Source: Saprospiraceae bacterium (GTDB taxonomy: Bacteria > Bacteroidota > Bacteroidia > Chitinophagales > Saprospiraceae). Taken from it: 64,000 bases of DNA. Below are positions 27,919-36,524 of this stretch, in pieces. A model generated the notes under the pieces. The model was given only the letters and a program-made list of their open reading frames with translations. It did not search any database and was not told where the DNA came from. Numbering within the stretch: the first letter of the stretch is position 1; every line of letters begins with the position of its first letter. The position numbers and the translations under genes are program-made. The stretch is taken from assembly GCA_016706365.1 (NCBI GenBank), contig JADJJU010000025.1, positions 137,041 through 201,040 on the forward strand, given 5' to 3'.

Positions 27919-28567
27919 CGTTCGGGTAATCATCGCGGATGACCATGTCATTTTCCGGGATGGACTGAAGCAGGCTCTTGCCTCAGAAGAAAATATATTA
28001 CTGATAGGCGAAGCAGCAGATGGCAAGGAATTGCTTCGTTTGGTTATGGAAAATAAACCCGATGTAATTCTTACAGATATCCGCATGCCGGTTATGGATG
28101 GCATATCGGCTTCGAAAAAAATATTGGAAATTTCTCCCGATATTTCCATTGTAGGCCTTTCAATGTTTGACGATGAAGGACACATTATAGACATGCTTGA
28201 AGCAGGAGCGAGAGGTTATTTATTAAAAAACGCTGATAAAGCAGAGATTATTGATGCTGTTAATACCGTTTTTCAGGGTGAATTTTACTATTGTAAGCAT
28301 ACTTCCTACACACTGGCAAAAATGATTTCCACCAGTAAATTTAATCCACATAAGAGAAAAGAAAAAATCGAATTTAGTGAGAGAGAATTGGAAATAATCC
28401 AATTGATTTGTGAGCAGTTGACAAATAAAGAAATTGCTGAAAAATTATACCTCAGTACCCGTACTGTAGAAGGCCATAGATTAAAAATTCAGGAGAAAAT
28501 GCAGGCAAAAAATACTGCCGGAATAGTTATCATGGCATTCAAACTTGGAATTTATCACCAGGATTGA
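27890..28567 (+). CDS. LuxR/NarL-family response regulator
   Basis: A 225-residue regulator overlapping the kinase gene by 29 bases. The receiver domain has acidic pair ADDH near residue 16, phospho-acceptor Asp in VILTDIRMPVMDG (about 64) and the conserved Lys in GYLLKNADKAE. The LuxR HTH is at 164-220: FSERELEIIQLICEQLTNKEIAEKL, then LSTRTVEGHRLKIQEKM. All functional residues are present. It should bind DNA after phosphorylation by the adjacent kinase; its targets are unknown but may include the cassette promoter at 25931. Confidence 0.93.
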   Translation: MNRIASVKADVRVIIADDHVIFRDGLKQALASEENILLIGEAADGKELLRLVMENKPDVILTDIRMPVMDGISASKKILEISPDISIVGLSMFDDEGHIIDMLEAGARGYLLKNADKAEIIDAVNTVFQGEFYYCKHTSYTLAKMISTSKFNPHKRKEKIEFSERELEIIQLICEQLTNKEIAEKLYLSTRTVEGHRLKIQEKMQAKNTAGIVIMAFKLGIYHQD

Positions 28568-28609
28568 AATTACATATTCAAATAGAAACGTCCAATTCTA
28601 CTGACGGAA

Positions 28610-29176
28610 TCAATTTCCGCCATTTGTATCCTTCCCTTCCTTCCTGACACGTTCTAAGTACGCTTCATACTCTTTTTTGCGAAGGTCCTTATAGTGTTTG
28701 ATAAGTTCATCCGTACGGAGCTCCTTCTGATTGATATGACGATGATAGGAGAGCATTAGTATTCTAATCATATCTTCTAACTTAGCTATTCCCTGACTAT
28801 TGAAATAGTGAGTAATTCTGGAGCCTTCTTCCATTCCCCAGTTGACTGACATCCATCTGCCAAAACTGAAGTAAACTTTAGTTCCAGCATCTTCCTCGCT
28901 CATTAGGGCAAATTTTTCCCTTCCTGCTGCATCAATTTTCTGATCCAATTCCTTTAATGCATCAGAAAGATCTTTGGGGATATAAACATTATTGATGTAT
29001 TCCAGTTGGATTCTCTTTTCATAAGGCTCAACAGTATACGTTAAATCCTTCTTCGGCTTAACCTGAGCTGAGACAGCAGTCGGAAAAATGAATAAAATCA
29101 ACAATAAAATCTTTATCCCGTGGAATATTAGAATCTTTAAATCCAAAGTGATTGAGGAAGGAAAAGGGATTATCAT
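28610..29176 (-). CDS. Secreted DUF6794-type protein
   Basis: A 188-residue protein with a hydrophobic N-terminal helix ending TAVSAQ (signal peptide, cut near residue 37). The mature part contains IPKDLSDALKELDQKID, a variable stretch, then YFSFGRWMSVNWGMEEGSRITHYF and GIAKLEDMIRILMLSYHRHIN. The order (P-x-D-L, W-x-x-x-WG, SR-x-x-YF, GI-x-x-x-DDM, YHR-x-LN) corresponds to what I know as DUF6794 of Bacteroidota. Function unknown. The tail is rich in Lys/Glu. It is 77 bases downstream of the GWxTD gene and may belong to the same operon. Confidence 0.65.
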   Translation of the reverse strand: MIIPFPSSITLDLKILIFHGIKILLLILFIFPTAVSAQVKPKKDLTYTVEPYEKRIQLEYINNVYIPKDLSDALKELDQKIDAAGREKFALMSEEDAGTKVYFSFGRWMSVNWGMEEGSRITHYFNSQGIAKLEDMIRILMLSYHRHINQKELRTDELIKHYKDLRKKEYEAYLERVRKEGKDTNGGN

Positions 29177-29253
29177 ATTATCTTAACAATTGTTATTCAG
29201 AAGACGAGTCAAATTATTCTTTGTTCTTCTGAGCTGGATAGAAATTAGGATAG

Positions 29254-30720
29254 TTAATAATCATCGAAATACCTGCGTGCATTTCTGCCCCAATTATCCT
29301 GCATTTGAGTACCATCTATAAAATTATCTCCTTCTCTTTGGTTAGGTGAATTACTGTAAAGCATTACTTCCCATTTAGGATTATTCCACTCGCCCCGGGC
29401 AGTTGAATGAAGAAGTGTATGTCCATTCTCAATTAGAGTTGGATTGTAAAATATGAATTTGACATTGGATTGATTAGTTGTCAATAACTTATTATAAAAC
29501 CATATCTCATAAGGCGGTGCGGTCGGATCATCCACAATGGCCTGAATGTCATCCGGTTTGCCATATTTCATAAAGTAGTAACCTCTGTCTGATTCAAAGC
29601 CAAATCCAAAGCCATTTCCATACTGTTTATCAACTGCTTTGGCCACTTCCAGGTATTTCTTGTATGCCAATTTGGGATTATCTTTATAATTAGCCTCAAA
29701 ATGATTTCTGAGAAATGCCCGCATTGCATTTATGTTACTTTTTGAAATGACTAATTTCAAAACTTCAGCATCTTTCTGGGAAACATTTGGAACAATGGCC
29801 CGAAGACTATATCTCAACTCAGCTGAATCAATACCTTCTGTAAAATCTTCATTGCCAGCATTTATGTCTATTTCTTTACTGGCAAGGAATAATTCATAAT
29901 CCATATCCGGATTAGAACGAACAAAATAAGATTCTTTCTTTTCGAGAACTTCAGCAGGACCTGCCATTAGCTCTACTGTAAGGGCATAATTGCCTGAGGG
30001 AACTTTACTAAGATCCATCTGTAACAAAACCGGATCAATCGCTTTTGGTACTCTTTTTTTGTACATAAATGCAAGCTCCTCTCTGGTTCCATTTCCCAAA
30101 ATTTTAACAATACTGTACTTCAACAGCAGGTCAGGAGAATTTACAGGGATATTCTCTGAATACAATTCAAAATAGAATGGTATTTGCTGATAATTTTTAT
30201 TGTAAAAATGGAAAGGAATCTGTTCCATAAATATGCCATTTTTCACCATAGCGTTCTCTGCATCAGTCTTTTTGAACGTTGCTAAAAGTTGAATATCTGA
30301 TATCTTACTAAGCTCAGGATTAAAGATTGAAACCTCCTCTCCCAGCACAATAGAATTATCCACCTGATGATGGTCTATCAACTGCACCTCCAGTTTGTAT
30401 TCGCCATGAGGGATAGCCAATCTTCTAACATCTGAAAAATTGACAGATGCAGAATCAACCGGGCTTTTGATTAAAACGCGCTCTACCAGGAAGATCTGAT
30501 CATTTTTTTTGAAAATAATATTCATTTCAACTGCAGCTTGTTTCTGAGATGAGCCCCCGGCCAATTCTTTGAAGGTGACTGATTTGCCAATTACATAAAG
30601 ATATATTTCTATGTAGGTAGATTGGGGACTTTTGAAAGAAGCATATGAAAGGCTGGCATCAATTGCAAAGACTTGTTGCACCATGGCCAGTAAAAACAGG
30701 AAGGATAATAGCTTTTTCAT
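29254..30720 (-). CDS. GWxTD domain-containing exported protein
   Basis: The start is placed at ATG 30720 (MKKLLSFLFLLAMVQQVFA, signal peptide), nine codons inside the longer frame and 11 bases after the upstream gene. The product has 488 residues with several beta-rich repeats in the first 280. The C-terminal segment FESDRGYYFMKYGKPDDIQAI, with PPYEIWFYN and GEWNNPKWEVMLYS, matches the GWxTD domain (here G-F-E-S-D in place of G-W-x-T-D). The domain is found in Bacteroidota and Acidobacteria; its role is unknown. The C-terminus DNWGRNARRYFDDY is polar. Confidence 0.78.
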   Translation of the reverse strand: MKKLLSFLFLLAMVQQVFAIDASLSYASFKSPQSTYIEIYLYVIGKSVTFKELAGGSSQKQAAVEMNIIFKKNDQIFLVERVLIKSPVDSASVNFSDVRRLAIPHGEYKLEVQLIDHHQVDNSIVLGEEVSIFNPELSKISDIQLLATFKKTDAENAMVKNGIFMEQIPFHFYNKNYQQIPFYFELYSENIPVNSPDLLLKYSIVKILGNGTREELAFMYKKRVPKAIDPVLLQMDLSKVPSGNYALTVELMAGPAEVLEKKESYFVRSNPDMDYELFLASKEIDINAGNEDFTEGIDSAELRYSLRAIVPNVSQKDAEVLKLVISKSNINAMRAFLRNHFEANYKDNPKLAYKKYLEVAKAVDKQYGNGFGFGFESDRGYYFMKYGKPDDIQAIVDDPTAPPYEIWFYNKLLTTNQSNVKFIFYNPTLIENGHTLLHSTARGEWNNPKWEVMLYSNSPNQREGDNFIDGTQMQDNWGRNARRYFDDY

Positions 30721-30731
30721 AAGGCTGAATT

Positions 30732-31104
30732 TTATTTGCTCAACCAAAAAGTAAATTCATTTTCTTCAAGAATCGTTTTCATGACGAGTTGATCTTCTGT
30801 TAATTCTAATAAATCAAAAGAAAGATCTGCATTCAGAATACTCAGCTTATTATCCCGAATTTCATACTTGTAGTCCGTTTCAGAATTCAAATTTGGATGT
30901 GGCAAATTTAATCTGATAAAATCATCTTGTTTGAACTGAAAGGTAAGACCCACTAATGTTGCAGTTTCTTTGCTGTCACGCTCTGCTTTTACCAGCGTCC
31001 AGTCACCGACTAAAATCTTTCGAATCAATTTCCGGTTTTGGTTCAGAACACCCTAAAACAAAAATTAAACTACAAATAAAAACTGATAAAAATGAAAACT
31101 TCAT
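30732..31104 (-). CDS. Lipocalin-like small lipoprotein, frame interrupted near its N-terminus
   Basis: From ATG 31104 the minus strand encodes MKFSFLSVFICSLIFVLGC, an excellent lipoprotein signal with Cys at 19, then SEPKPE. That frame stops within 12 codons. The +1 frame continues with LIRKILVGDWTLVKAERDS and a beta-rich domain ending in EFTFWLSK (30732), resembling small lipocalin-like 'GxW' proteins. Removing one T from the TTT run at 31029-31031 joins the parts into about 123 residues. A TTG at 31028 could in principle start a 98-residue version without a signal, but that leaves the perfect signal peptide unexplained. It precedes the GWxTD gene by 11 bases. Confidence 0.65.
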
Positions 31105-31139
31105 AATAATCTGGATCGGTTATTCAGCAAAATTAACAA

Positions 31140-32369
31140 TTATATAGCAGTATCGAGATCAATACAGGTTATTTCCGGTAGTATCCCAACTCTTCCGGGA
31201 TACCCTAAAAACCCGAGTCCCCTGTTAACATTCAAGTACTGCTCACCGCTTTGGTATATCCCCGCCCATTGTTTATAAACATATTGAGATGGACTCCAAC
31301 TGAAATACCCCGGGATTTCAATACCAAACTGGAACCCATGAGTATGTCCTGAAAATGTCAGATCTATATCCTTATAATCAGTCTTTACCTGATAGTCCCA
31401 ATGAGAAGGATCATGAGAAAGCAATAACTTTATATCTGCTCCTTCAGTTCCCTTATGTGCTTTTCTCAGATCACCCAGTCTTGGGAATCTTGGTATTGCG
31501 CTGTAGTTTTCTACCCCGATCACTGCAATTTGCTTGCCGCCGATATCCAGAATTCTGTTTTCATTCATCAACAGATCCCAACCTAGCATACGATGGATAT
31601 CTTTCAATTGCTGCAAGTTTTGTTGTTTTTCTTCTGAGTTTGCCCATTTAGCATAATCTCCATAATCGTGATTACCCAATGTCGAATAGACCCCGTACTT
31701 TGATTTTATCTTTTGAAATATATCAACATAAGGCAACATTTCTTCAGCCTTATTATTTACCATGTCCCCGGTGAAAAATACCAAATCCGGCTGAAGGTCA
31801 TTAATCATCTCAATAGCTAATTTTACAGGCTCTTTAAAAGTAAAACTACCCGCATGTATATCGGAAATCTGGACAATTCTCAGAGACTGATTTCCCAGTT
31901 TGATTTCCGGCATTTTTATTTTAGTAGAATAAATCTTGTATCGGTACGGATTCCGGATAATCCCATAAAGCAGGGATGTGAAAGGCAAAAAACCTACCAC
32001 CAAAGCTGTATTTGTTAGAAATTTGGATCTGGAAGGATTAAATGGCTCCGTTCCAGCGATGAATTGATATGCTTTTGAACCAAGTCTACGTAAATCATCG
32101 ATCAGTATGAACACTGCAAAAAATAGCTTTGAAAAATAAAATATAAAAAGAAAGGTTCGGGTGTAAGTCAAAACATTCTTTGGCCAACTTTCAGCGTACC
32201 CTTGCAAAATGCAGAATACCAGGACAAGTGCTACGGCTGAACTGGTCCAAAAACTTCCTCTCCATACCCACTTTATCCAATCTGTCTGACCTGCACTCAA
32301 ATACCTGACTACCTGGTACACATAGATATCCAGCAAAATCATCAACAATAATATAATTCCAATTCTCAT
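31140..32369 (-). CDS. Membrane-anchored metallophosphoesterase
   Basis: The start at ATG 32369 (MRIGIILLLMILLDIYVY) is chosen because it opens with a membrane helix; the longer frame to 32501 adds 44 implausible residues and would nearly fill the divergent promoter region. The 409-residue product has three or four helices up to about 160, then a calcineurin-like domain: IVQISDIHAGSF, FTGDMVNNKAEE, YSTLGNHDYGDYA, LLLSHDPSHWDY and FSGHTHGFQFG supply all the metal-binding Asp/His/Asn residues. The catalytic part probably faces the periplasm. Relatives include YkuE-like phosphodiesterases acting on lipid or nucleotide substrates; the specificity is unknown. Confidence 0.85.
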   Translation of the reverse strand: MRIGIILLLMILLDIYVYQVVRYLSAGQTDWIKWVWRGSFWTSSAVALVLVFCILQGYAESWPKNVLTYTRTFLFIFYFSKLFFAVFILIDDLRRLGSKAYQFIAGTEPFNPSRSKFLTNTALVVGFLPFTSLLYGIIRNPYRYKIYSTKIKMPEIKLGNQSLRIVQISDIHAGSFTFKEPVKLAIEMINDLQPDLVFFTGDMVNNKAEEMLPYVDIFQKIKSKYGVYSTLGNHDYGDYAKWANSEEKQQNLQQLKDIHRMLGWDLLMNENRILDIGGKQIAVIGVENYSAIPRFPRLGDLRKAHKGTEGADIKLLLSHDPSHWDYQVKTDYKDIDLTFSGHTHGFQFGIEIPGYFSWSPSQYVYKQWAGIYQSGEQYLNVNRGLGFLGYPGRVGILPEITCIDLDTAI

Positions 32370-32509
32370 ACAGCAATTAACGTTCAGAATGTAGGATAGT
32401 GTAATGCTTGAATTGATTAATTGTTCTTTTAAATATACAGATGGGTCAATATTCTTGTCTAACTCACTACATTCGTCTGAACATCTGAATATTAAAAACA
32501 ATTTGAGAT

Positions 32510-33370
32510 ATGAAATCAGTCGTTATCACCGGAGTTTCCACCGGAATCGGATTTGCTGCAGCTGCAGAATTGTTGAATAAAGGCTATAAGGTATTTGGAA
32601 GCGTCCGTTCGGAATCTGATGCAAACAGACTTCAGCGACTTTGGGGGCCTGAATTCGTACCACTAATTTTTGATATCAGCAATGATGCTGCAGTCAGGCA
32701 AGCGGCAGGACTGGTGAAAGATGCCCTGAAGGGTGCAACATTGACTGCATTAATTAATAATGCAGGAATTGCACATAGTGGACCCATTCAATTTTTCTCG
32801 CTCGACAACATGAGGGAACAGCTGGAAATCAATGTTATTGGCTTACTTAGAACTACTCAATTATTCTTACCGCTGCTGGGAGGTATTAAAGAAAAAGTAG
32901 AAACACCCGGTAAGGTCATCAATATATCGTCAGTTTCCGGAATAATTACTACGCCCTTCATGGGACCGTATTGCGCATCTAAGTTTGCTGTTGAAAGTCT
33001 TAGTGATGCCATGCGAAGGGAATTTTCAGTATATGGAATCAAAGTAGTTGTTGTTCAACCCGGACCAATCAAAACGGAAATTTGGAGAAAAGCTAAGGAG
33101 CAGGTCGATGAATATCCGGATAATATATTCAGTCCTCTGCTGGCAAATCGATCTGCCATTGTAGACAAGCGTTCTAAAAATGCATTACCAGTGGAAAAAG
33201 TTGCCACACTTTTGCGGGAGATAATTGAAAATAAAAAGCCACAGGACAGATATTTGATCACACCCAATAAACCTATGGTCCAACTTGCGAGGAGACTCCC
33301 TGTCTGGTTACAGGACAAATTGCTGATAAAGATGCTATTAAAAGATAATGGAATGTCAGACACTAAATAG
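32510..33370 (+). CDS. Classical SDR-family oxidoreductase
   Basis: A 286-residue NAD(P)-dependent short-chain dehydrogenase. It has the cofactor motif TGVSTGIGFAAA at residue 6, INNAGIAHSG (NNAG) near 84, the catalytic Ser in VINISSVSG and YCASK (YxxxK) near 158, followed by VQPGPIKTEIW. The C-terminal extension (about 200-286) with VATLLREIIENKKPQDRYLI is typical of the retinol/3-ketosteroid-like subgroup. Substrate unknown. It is divergent from the metallophosphoesterase gene and ends 19 bases from the convergent PH-domain gene. Confidence 0.87.
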   Translation: MKSVVITGVSTGIGFAAAAELLNKGYKVFGSVRSESDANRLQRLWGPEFVPLIFDISNDAAVRQAAGLVKDALKGATLTALINNAGIAHSGPIQFFSLDNMREQLEINVIGLLRTTQLFLPLLGGIKEKVETPGKVINISSVSGIITTPFMGPYCASKFAVESLSDAMRREFSVYGIKVVVVQPGPIKTEIWRKAKEQVDEYPDNIFSPLLANRSAIVDKRSKNALPVEKVATLLREIIENKKPQDRYLITPNKPMVQLARRLPVWLQDKLLIKMLLKDNGMSDTK

Positions 33371-33389
33371 CCATCTTCGTGAATCCAGG

Positions 33390-34756
33390 TTACATCCAGT
33401 TTTTCTGTTCTGATTCTACTTTAAACAAGAGATAGTCCACAATTTGTCTTGCTTGAGCCAAAGGAAGAAATGGAATAACAATTGGTCGGGCAGCTGTATG
33501 AATCACAACTGATCCCAGATTATTGCGACGTTCATAAAATCCGCGTGAGAGCTCAACTGCCTGGATTTTGTAGGTTTTTAGCAAAGTTGTTTTTCTTGCA
33601 AAAACGCCATCCTTTTTGATAACACTTAGGTTGGAAATAGCAAATACGAGCCTCTGATAATACAAATGCACCCAGATTCCTAATAGCGGTAATACAAGAA
33701 ACACAAAAAAAGCGTCTTTACCAAAATTCCAGGAAAGAACTCCCATGACTAAAATCAAAGGCAACAATCCTGAAAAAAGAAAAAGTCTTACACGATATCT
33801 GGGGTCTACATGAAAAAATTCTGCGGATTTCAATTCATCCATTGAAATATACTCCTCTGCCACCATTTCAGATTCAGCAGGAGAACAACCCGGAATCTGG
33901 ATAGATTGATTCACCTGGACCTGCATGCTGGATGCCTGATAAAACCGCACTTTGACAAGCCCCAGCATCCTTCTGATAGGATTGCTTTCAAAAGTCATCA
34001 TCTGCATCTTTTTCCTCACTGCCACTTGCTCGATCCTTGTGAGAAGACCGCCAATCAGTCTTAATCCTTCCGTTGTTCTGAAAACTGTAAAGTCAGCATA
34101 TTTGAAAGCAATCTGCCCGACACTAATAATAAGTGCAACAATAAGAAATACAGGTAGCAAGATTAATATAGCAAACGTTGAACTAAATATTTCGCTAAAA
34201 TAAGACCCATCAATATAGTCATCTACCCCTTCTCCACCTACCTGACTAAGATTTTCTGCTACCCCAAATAAAAATAAAAGCACAATACCCAGAGTACGAA
34301 GGTGATTCTGGCTGATTCCTATTTTAAATAAAGTAAGTGGGGAAAGCTGAAATAAAAATTCACCAGGGGAAGACTTACCAGAATCATCCCTTCGAGTTTA
34401 ACGATATTGAATGCCTGATGCAATAAGCCCTGTTCAATATTTACAGATTGAATTCTTTCAAAAGGAACCTGAATACGGGTCTTTTTAAATATACCTTTCT
34501 CAACCACCAGCCCATCTTCTGTTAACTGGTAATAGAAGCGGAAATAAGACAAAATGGAGGAGACCAATGAAATAAATGAGAAAACGGCTACAGCAATCAG
34601 AATTTGAAATTCTATTGATCGCTTGGGATTTATCAGGAAAACAATGATAAATGGCCAGAATTGTCTGAATGTATTTTTGGCAAAAGTGGCCAGTAATAAT
34701 ATAATAGCTAATGGAGATTGTCTCGTTCGCTCCGGGGCCGGATTATTCCTCTTCAT
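33390..34756 (-). CDS. YdbT-like bacterial PH-domain membrane protein, frame interrupted
   Basis: The N-terminal part starts at ATG 34756 (MKRNNPAPERTRQS), overlapping the previous gene by 14 bases. It has two helices and the bPH motif VPFERIQSVNIEQGLLHQAFNIVKLE. After LEG the frame derails and stops at 34319. One extra C in the CCC run 34388-34390 (plus strand) gives LEGDDSGKSSPGEFLFQLS and runs smoothly into the remaining 298 codons (more helices, GLTRIEQVAVRK-like and AVELSRGFYERRNNLGSVVI bPH repeats). The restored protein has about 455 residues, the expected size of YdbT with three bPH_2 domains. Function of the family is unknown; B. subtilis YdbS/YdbT contribute to antimicrobial-peptide resistance. 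Confidence 0.8.
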
Positions 34757-35267
34757 CAGTTGCATCAATTTTGAGCAAAATAAACTGGCAAAGTTCTGCT
34801 GCTCTCTCCTCACTCAATCCCGGGATACTGAGATCACTCGCTGATCCACCGGCTGTAAAAATATTCAGCTCGCTTAATCCCAGCCATCGGCTAAGAACTC
34901 CTCTGTTAATTTCACAATGCTGCACTCTGTCAAAAGGCATGATTGTCTGAGATCTTGATATTAGTCCGGTTTGAAACAGAATGTCATGGGTTCTGATAGC
35001 ATAAGACTTTACTAAAAAAGAAGGATTTACCAGAATAGTACTTAAGACGGGAATTAATAAAGTAATTCCCATAGCTAGTCCCGTCCATACCGGATATTGC
35101 CACCAATTCATTATAACACTCAACACCAGCCATCCAATGGGTAAGACCCAAAGAAAAAGCGTATTAATGTACATGATTTTACGATAATTTTTCTCCAGCG
35201 GAACCCACTCCACTTCTTCCATTGCAGGTAGGAGGTCGAGGTCTATACTTTCATTTCTAAATTCCAT
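34743..35267 (-). CDS. YdbS-like bacterial PH-domain membrane protein
   Basis: A 174-residue protein with two central membrane helices (about 30-75) followed by a bPH_2 domain: HDILFQTGLISRSQTIMPFDRVQHCEIN and GLSELNIFTAGGSASDLSIPGLSEERAAELCQF. This is the standard small partner of the YdbT-like protein encoded immediately downstream, with which it overlaps by 14 bases. The pair is conserved in many bacteria. The acidic C-terminus ends ATDEEE. Confidence 0.85.
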   Translation of the reverse strand: MEFRNESIDLDLLPAMEEVEWVPLEKNYRKIMYINTLFLWVLPIGWLVLSVIMNWWQYPVWTGLAMGITLLIPVLSTILVNPSFLVKSYAIRTHDILFQTGLISRSQTIMPFDRVQHCEINRGVLSRWLGLSELNIFTAGGSASDLSIPGLSEERAAELCQFILLKIDATDEEE

Positions 35268-35392
35268 ACCACGTTTTGTTGCTTAAAGGTACATATTCTC
35301 TACCGTGATGCAAACCAAACGCAATAAGACCGCCAAGGTTGTCTAATCTAAAAGCTTTGAAAATCGAATTCGGATCTAAGAATCGAAAAACT

Positions 35393-36076
35393 TTAGTTTC
35401 TCAGATCTTCCATATATACTCCGGGATATTTTGATGCCTGGAAAGTAAATGTCCCAACGGGTATTGCTTTGTTTTTTGTAACATTCTTAATGGCAAGGCT
35501 CATGCGGCTACCATCTCTGTAGAAGAACTTTACTTCTTTCAACTTAGATGTACCTTTTTGAACTGTTAGCCTGGCCTTCGAATAATCCACCGATTTGTCC
35601 AAAGGAACAAACTCTATTTGTTGATAGCTCACACCTTTTTCGGCATATTCATTTGTAATAGCAATATTATGATCATCTTTTTCATAAATTTTCAGCAACT
35701 CAATTGGGGAATACATCTGAGTACCGGATGAAGCATCATTCTCATTGATCTGCCCTTCTTTATTTGCCTTATTCACAAACCACATAGCTTTACCATTATT
35801 GATGATAGCAAATTGATCAGTATTCACATAGTACTGATTGCCCGATTGCTGCAAAACGCCGCTTTGCTTTTCAGAAGTATTATCAGGCATTTCCATCAAC
35901 ATATTAAAAGTGATTTCAATTGATTTTGCATTATCGAAATCCTTCTTTATTCCTTCCAAAATTTTGATAACCTTGGGGTCTTTGCTAAGCTTGGGGGTGG
36001 TCTTGGTCTGCGCCCCGGAAATACTATGGAAACTTATTGCCAAACATAAGATAATGATACTCTTCAAATTAGTCAT
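35393..36076 (-). CDS. LolA-type outer-membrane lipoprotein carrier
   Basis: The start is set at ATG 36076 (MTNLKSIIILCLAISFHS), giving a signal peptide cut after ISGAQ; the longer frame from 36133 adds 19 hydrophilic residues. The 227-residue product has the unusual-barrel pattern of LolA: AKSIEITFNMLMEMPDN, GVLQQSGNQYYVNTDQFAIINNGKAMWFVNKANKE, and the C-terminal DGSRMSLAIKNVTKNKAIPVGTFTFQASKYPGV, which fits the family ending (N-x-x-x-F-x-F). It should carry lipoproteins across the periplasm. Bacteroidota often have several LolA-like proteins, so assignment as the main carrier is uncertain. Confidence 0.8.
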   Translation of the reverse strand: MTNLKSIIILCLAISFHSISGAQTKTTPKLSKDPKVIKILEGIKKDFDNAKSIEITFNMLMEMPDNTSEKQSGVLQQSGNQYYVNTDQFAIINNGKAMWFVNKANKEGQINENDASSGTQMYSPIELLKIYEKDDHNIAITNEYAEKGVSYQQIEFVPLDKSVDYSKARLTVQKGTSKLKEVKFFYRDGSRMSLAIKNVTKNKAIPVGTFTFQASKYPGVYMEDLRN

Positions 36077-36524
36077 AATAAAATTATTTGGGAGATATTT
36101 GTTTTGGGTAAAAAAATGGTTCAGATGAATCAACCTTTCACTTGTTAGACAACGATGTTAAACTGAGAAAGTTATCTGCATTCAAGGTTCATATCTGATT
36201 AACATGGCACAAGGATAGTACTTGGATTCGATAATTCCAACAGTAGATAGGTGCCTCTTTCCATCATGGAGCAGATATCATTTTTCATTTGAATATCCAG
36301 CTCCGCCTGAACACTTCTCAAGTAAGCATTTCCAAATTCAGAAATTAAAAAGGACTTGATTTACGAACCTTAATCAATTTATCCCGATCTTTGGAATACC
36401 ATCGGGGAAAATGCGGCACAATTCAATATTATTAAGTTACATAAATTTAAGAAGTCGATTGTCTGCATTGATTCCGAGTATTTCTTAGAACTATCATTGA
36501 CGGCGCATTATATTGTAACTGGGT
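36077..36524. other. Divergent spacer between lolA and the 7TM sensor gene
   Basis: 448 bases without a credible open frame. On the minus strand TAACTTTC (36174-36167) is one base from the TAnnTTTG -7 box and could serve lolA. Nothing else recognisable was found. Confidence 0.4.

Noticed and set aside
32370..32501. 44-codon extension of the metallophosphoesterase
   Set aside because: Cys/Ser-rich non-helical text before a good membrane helix; it would nearly fill the divergent promoter region.
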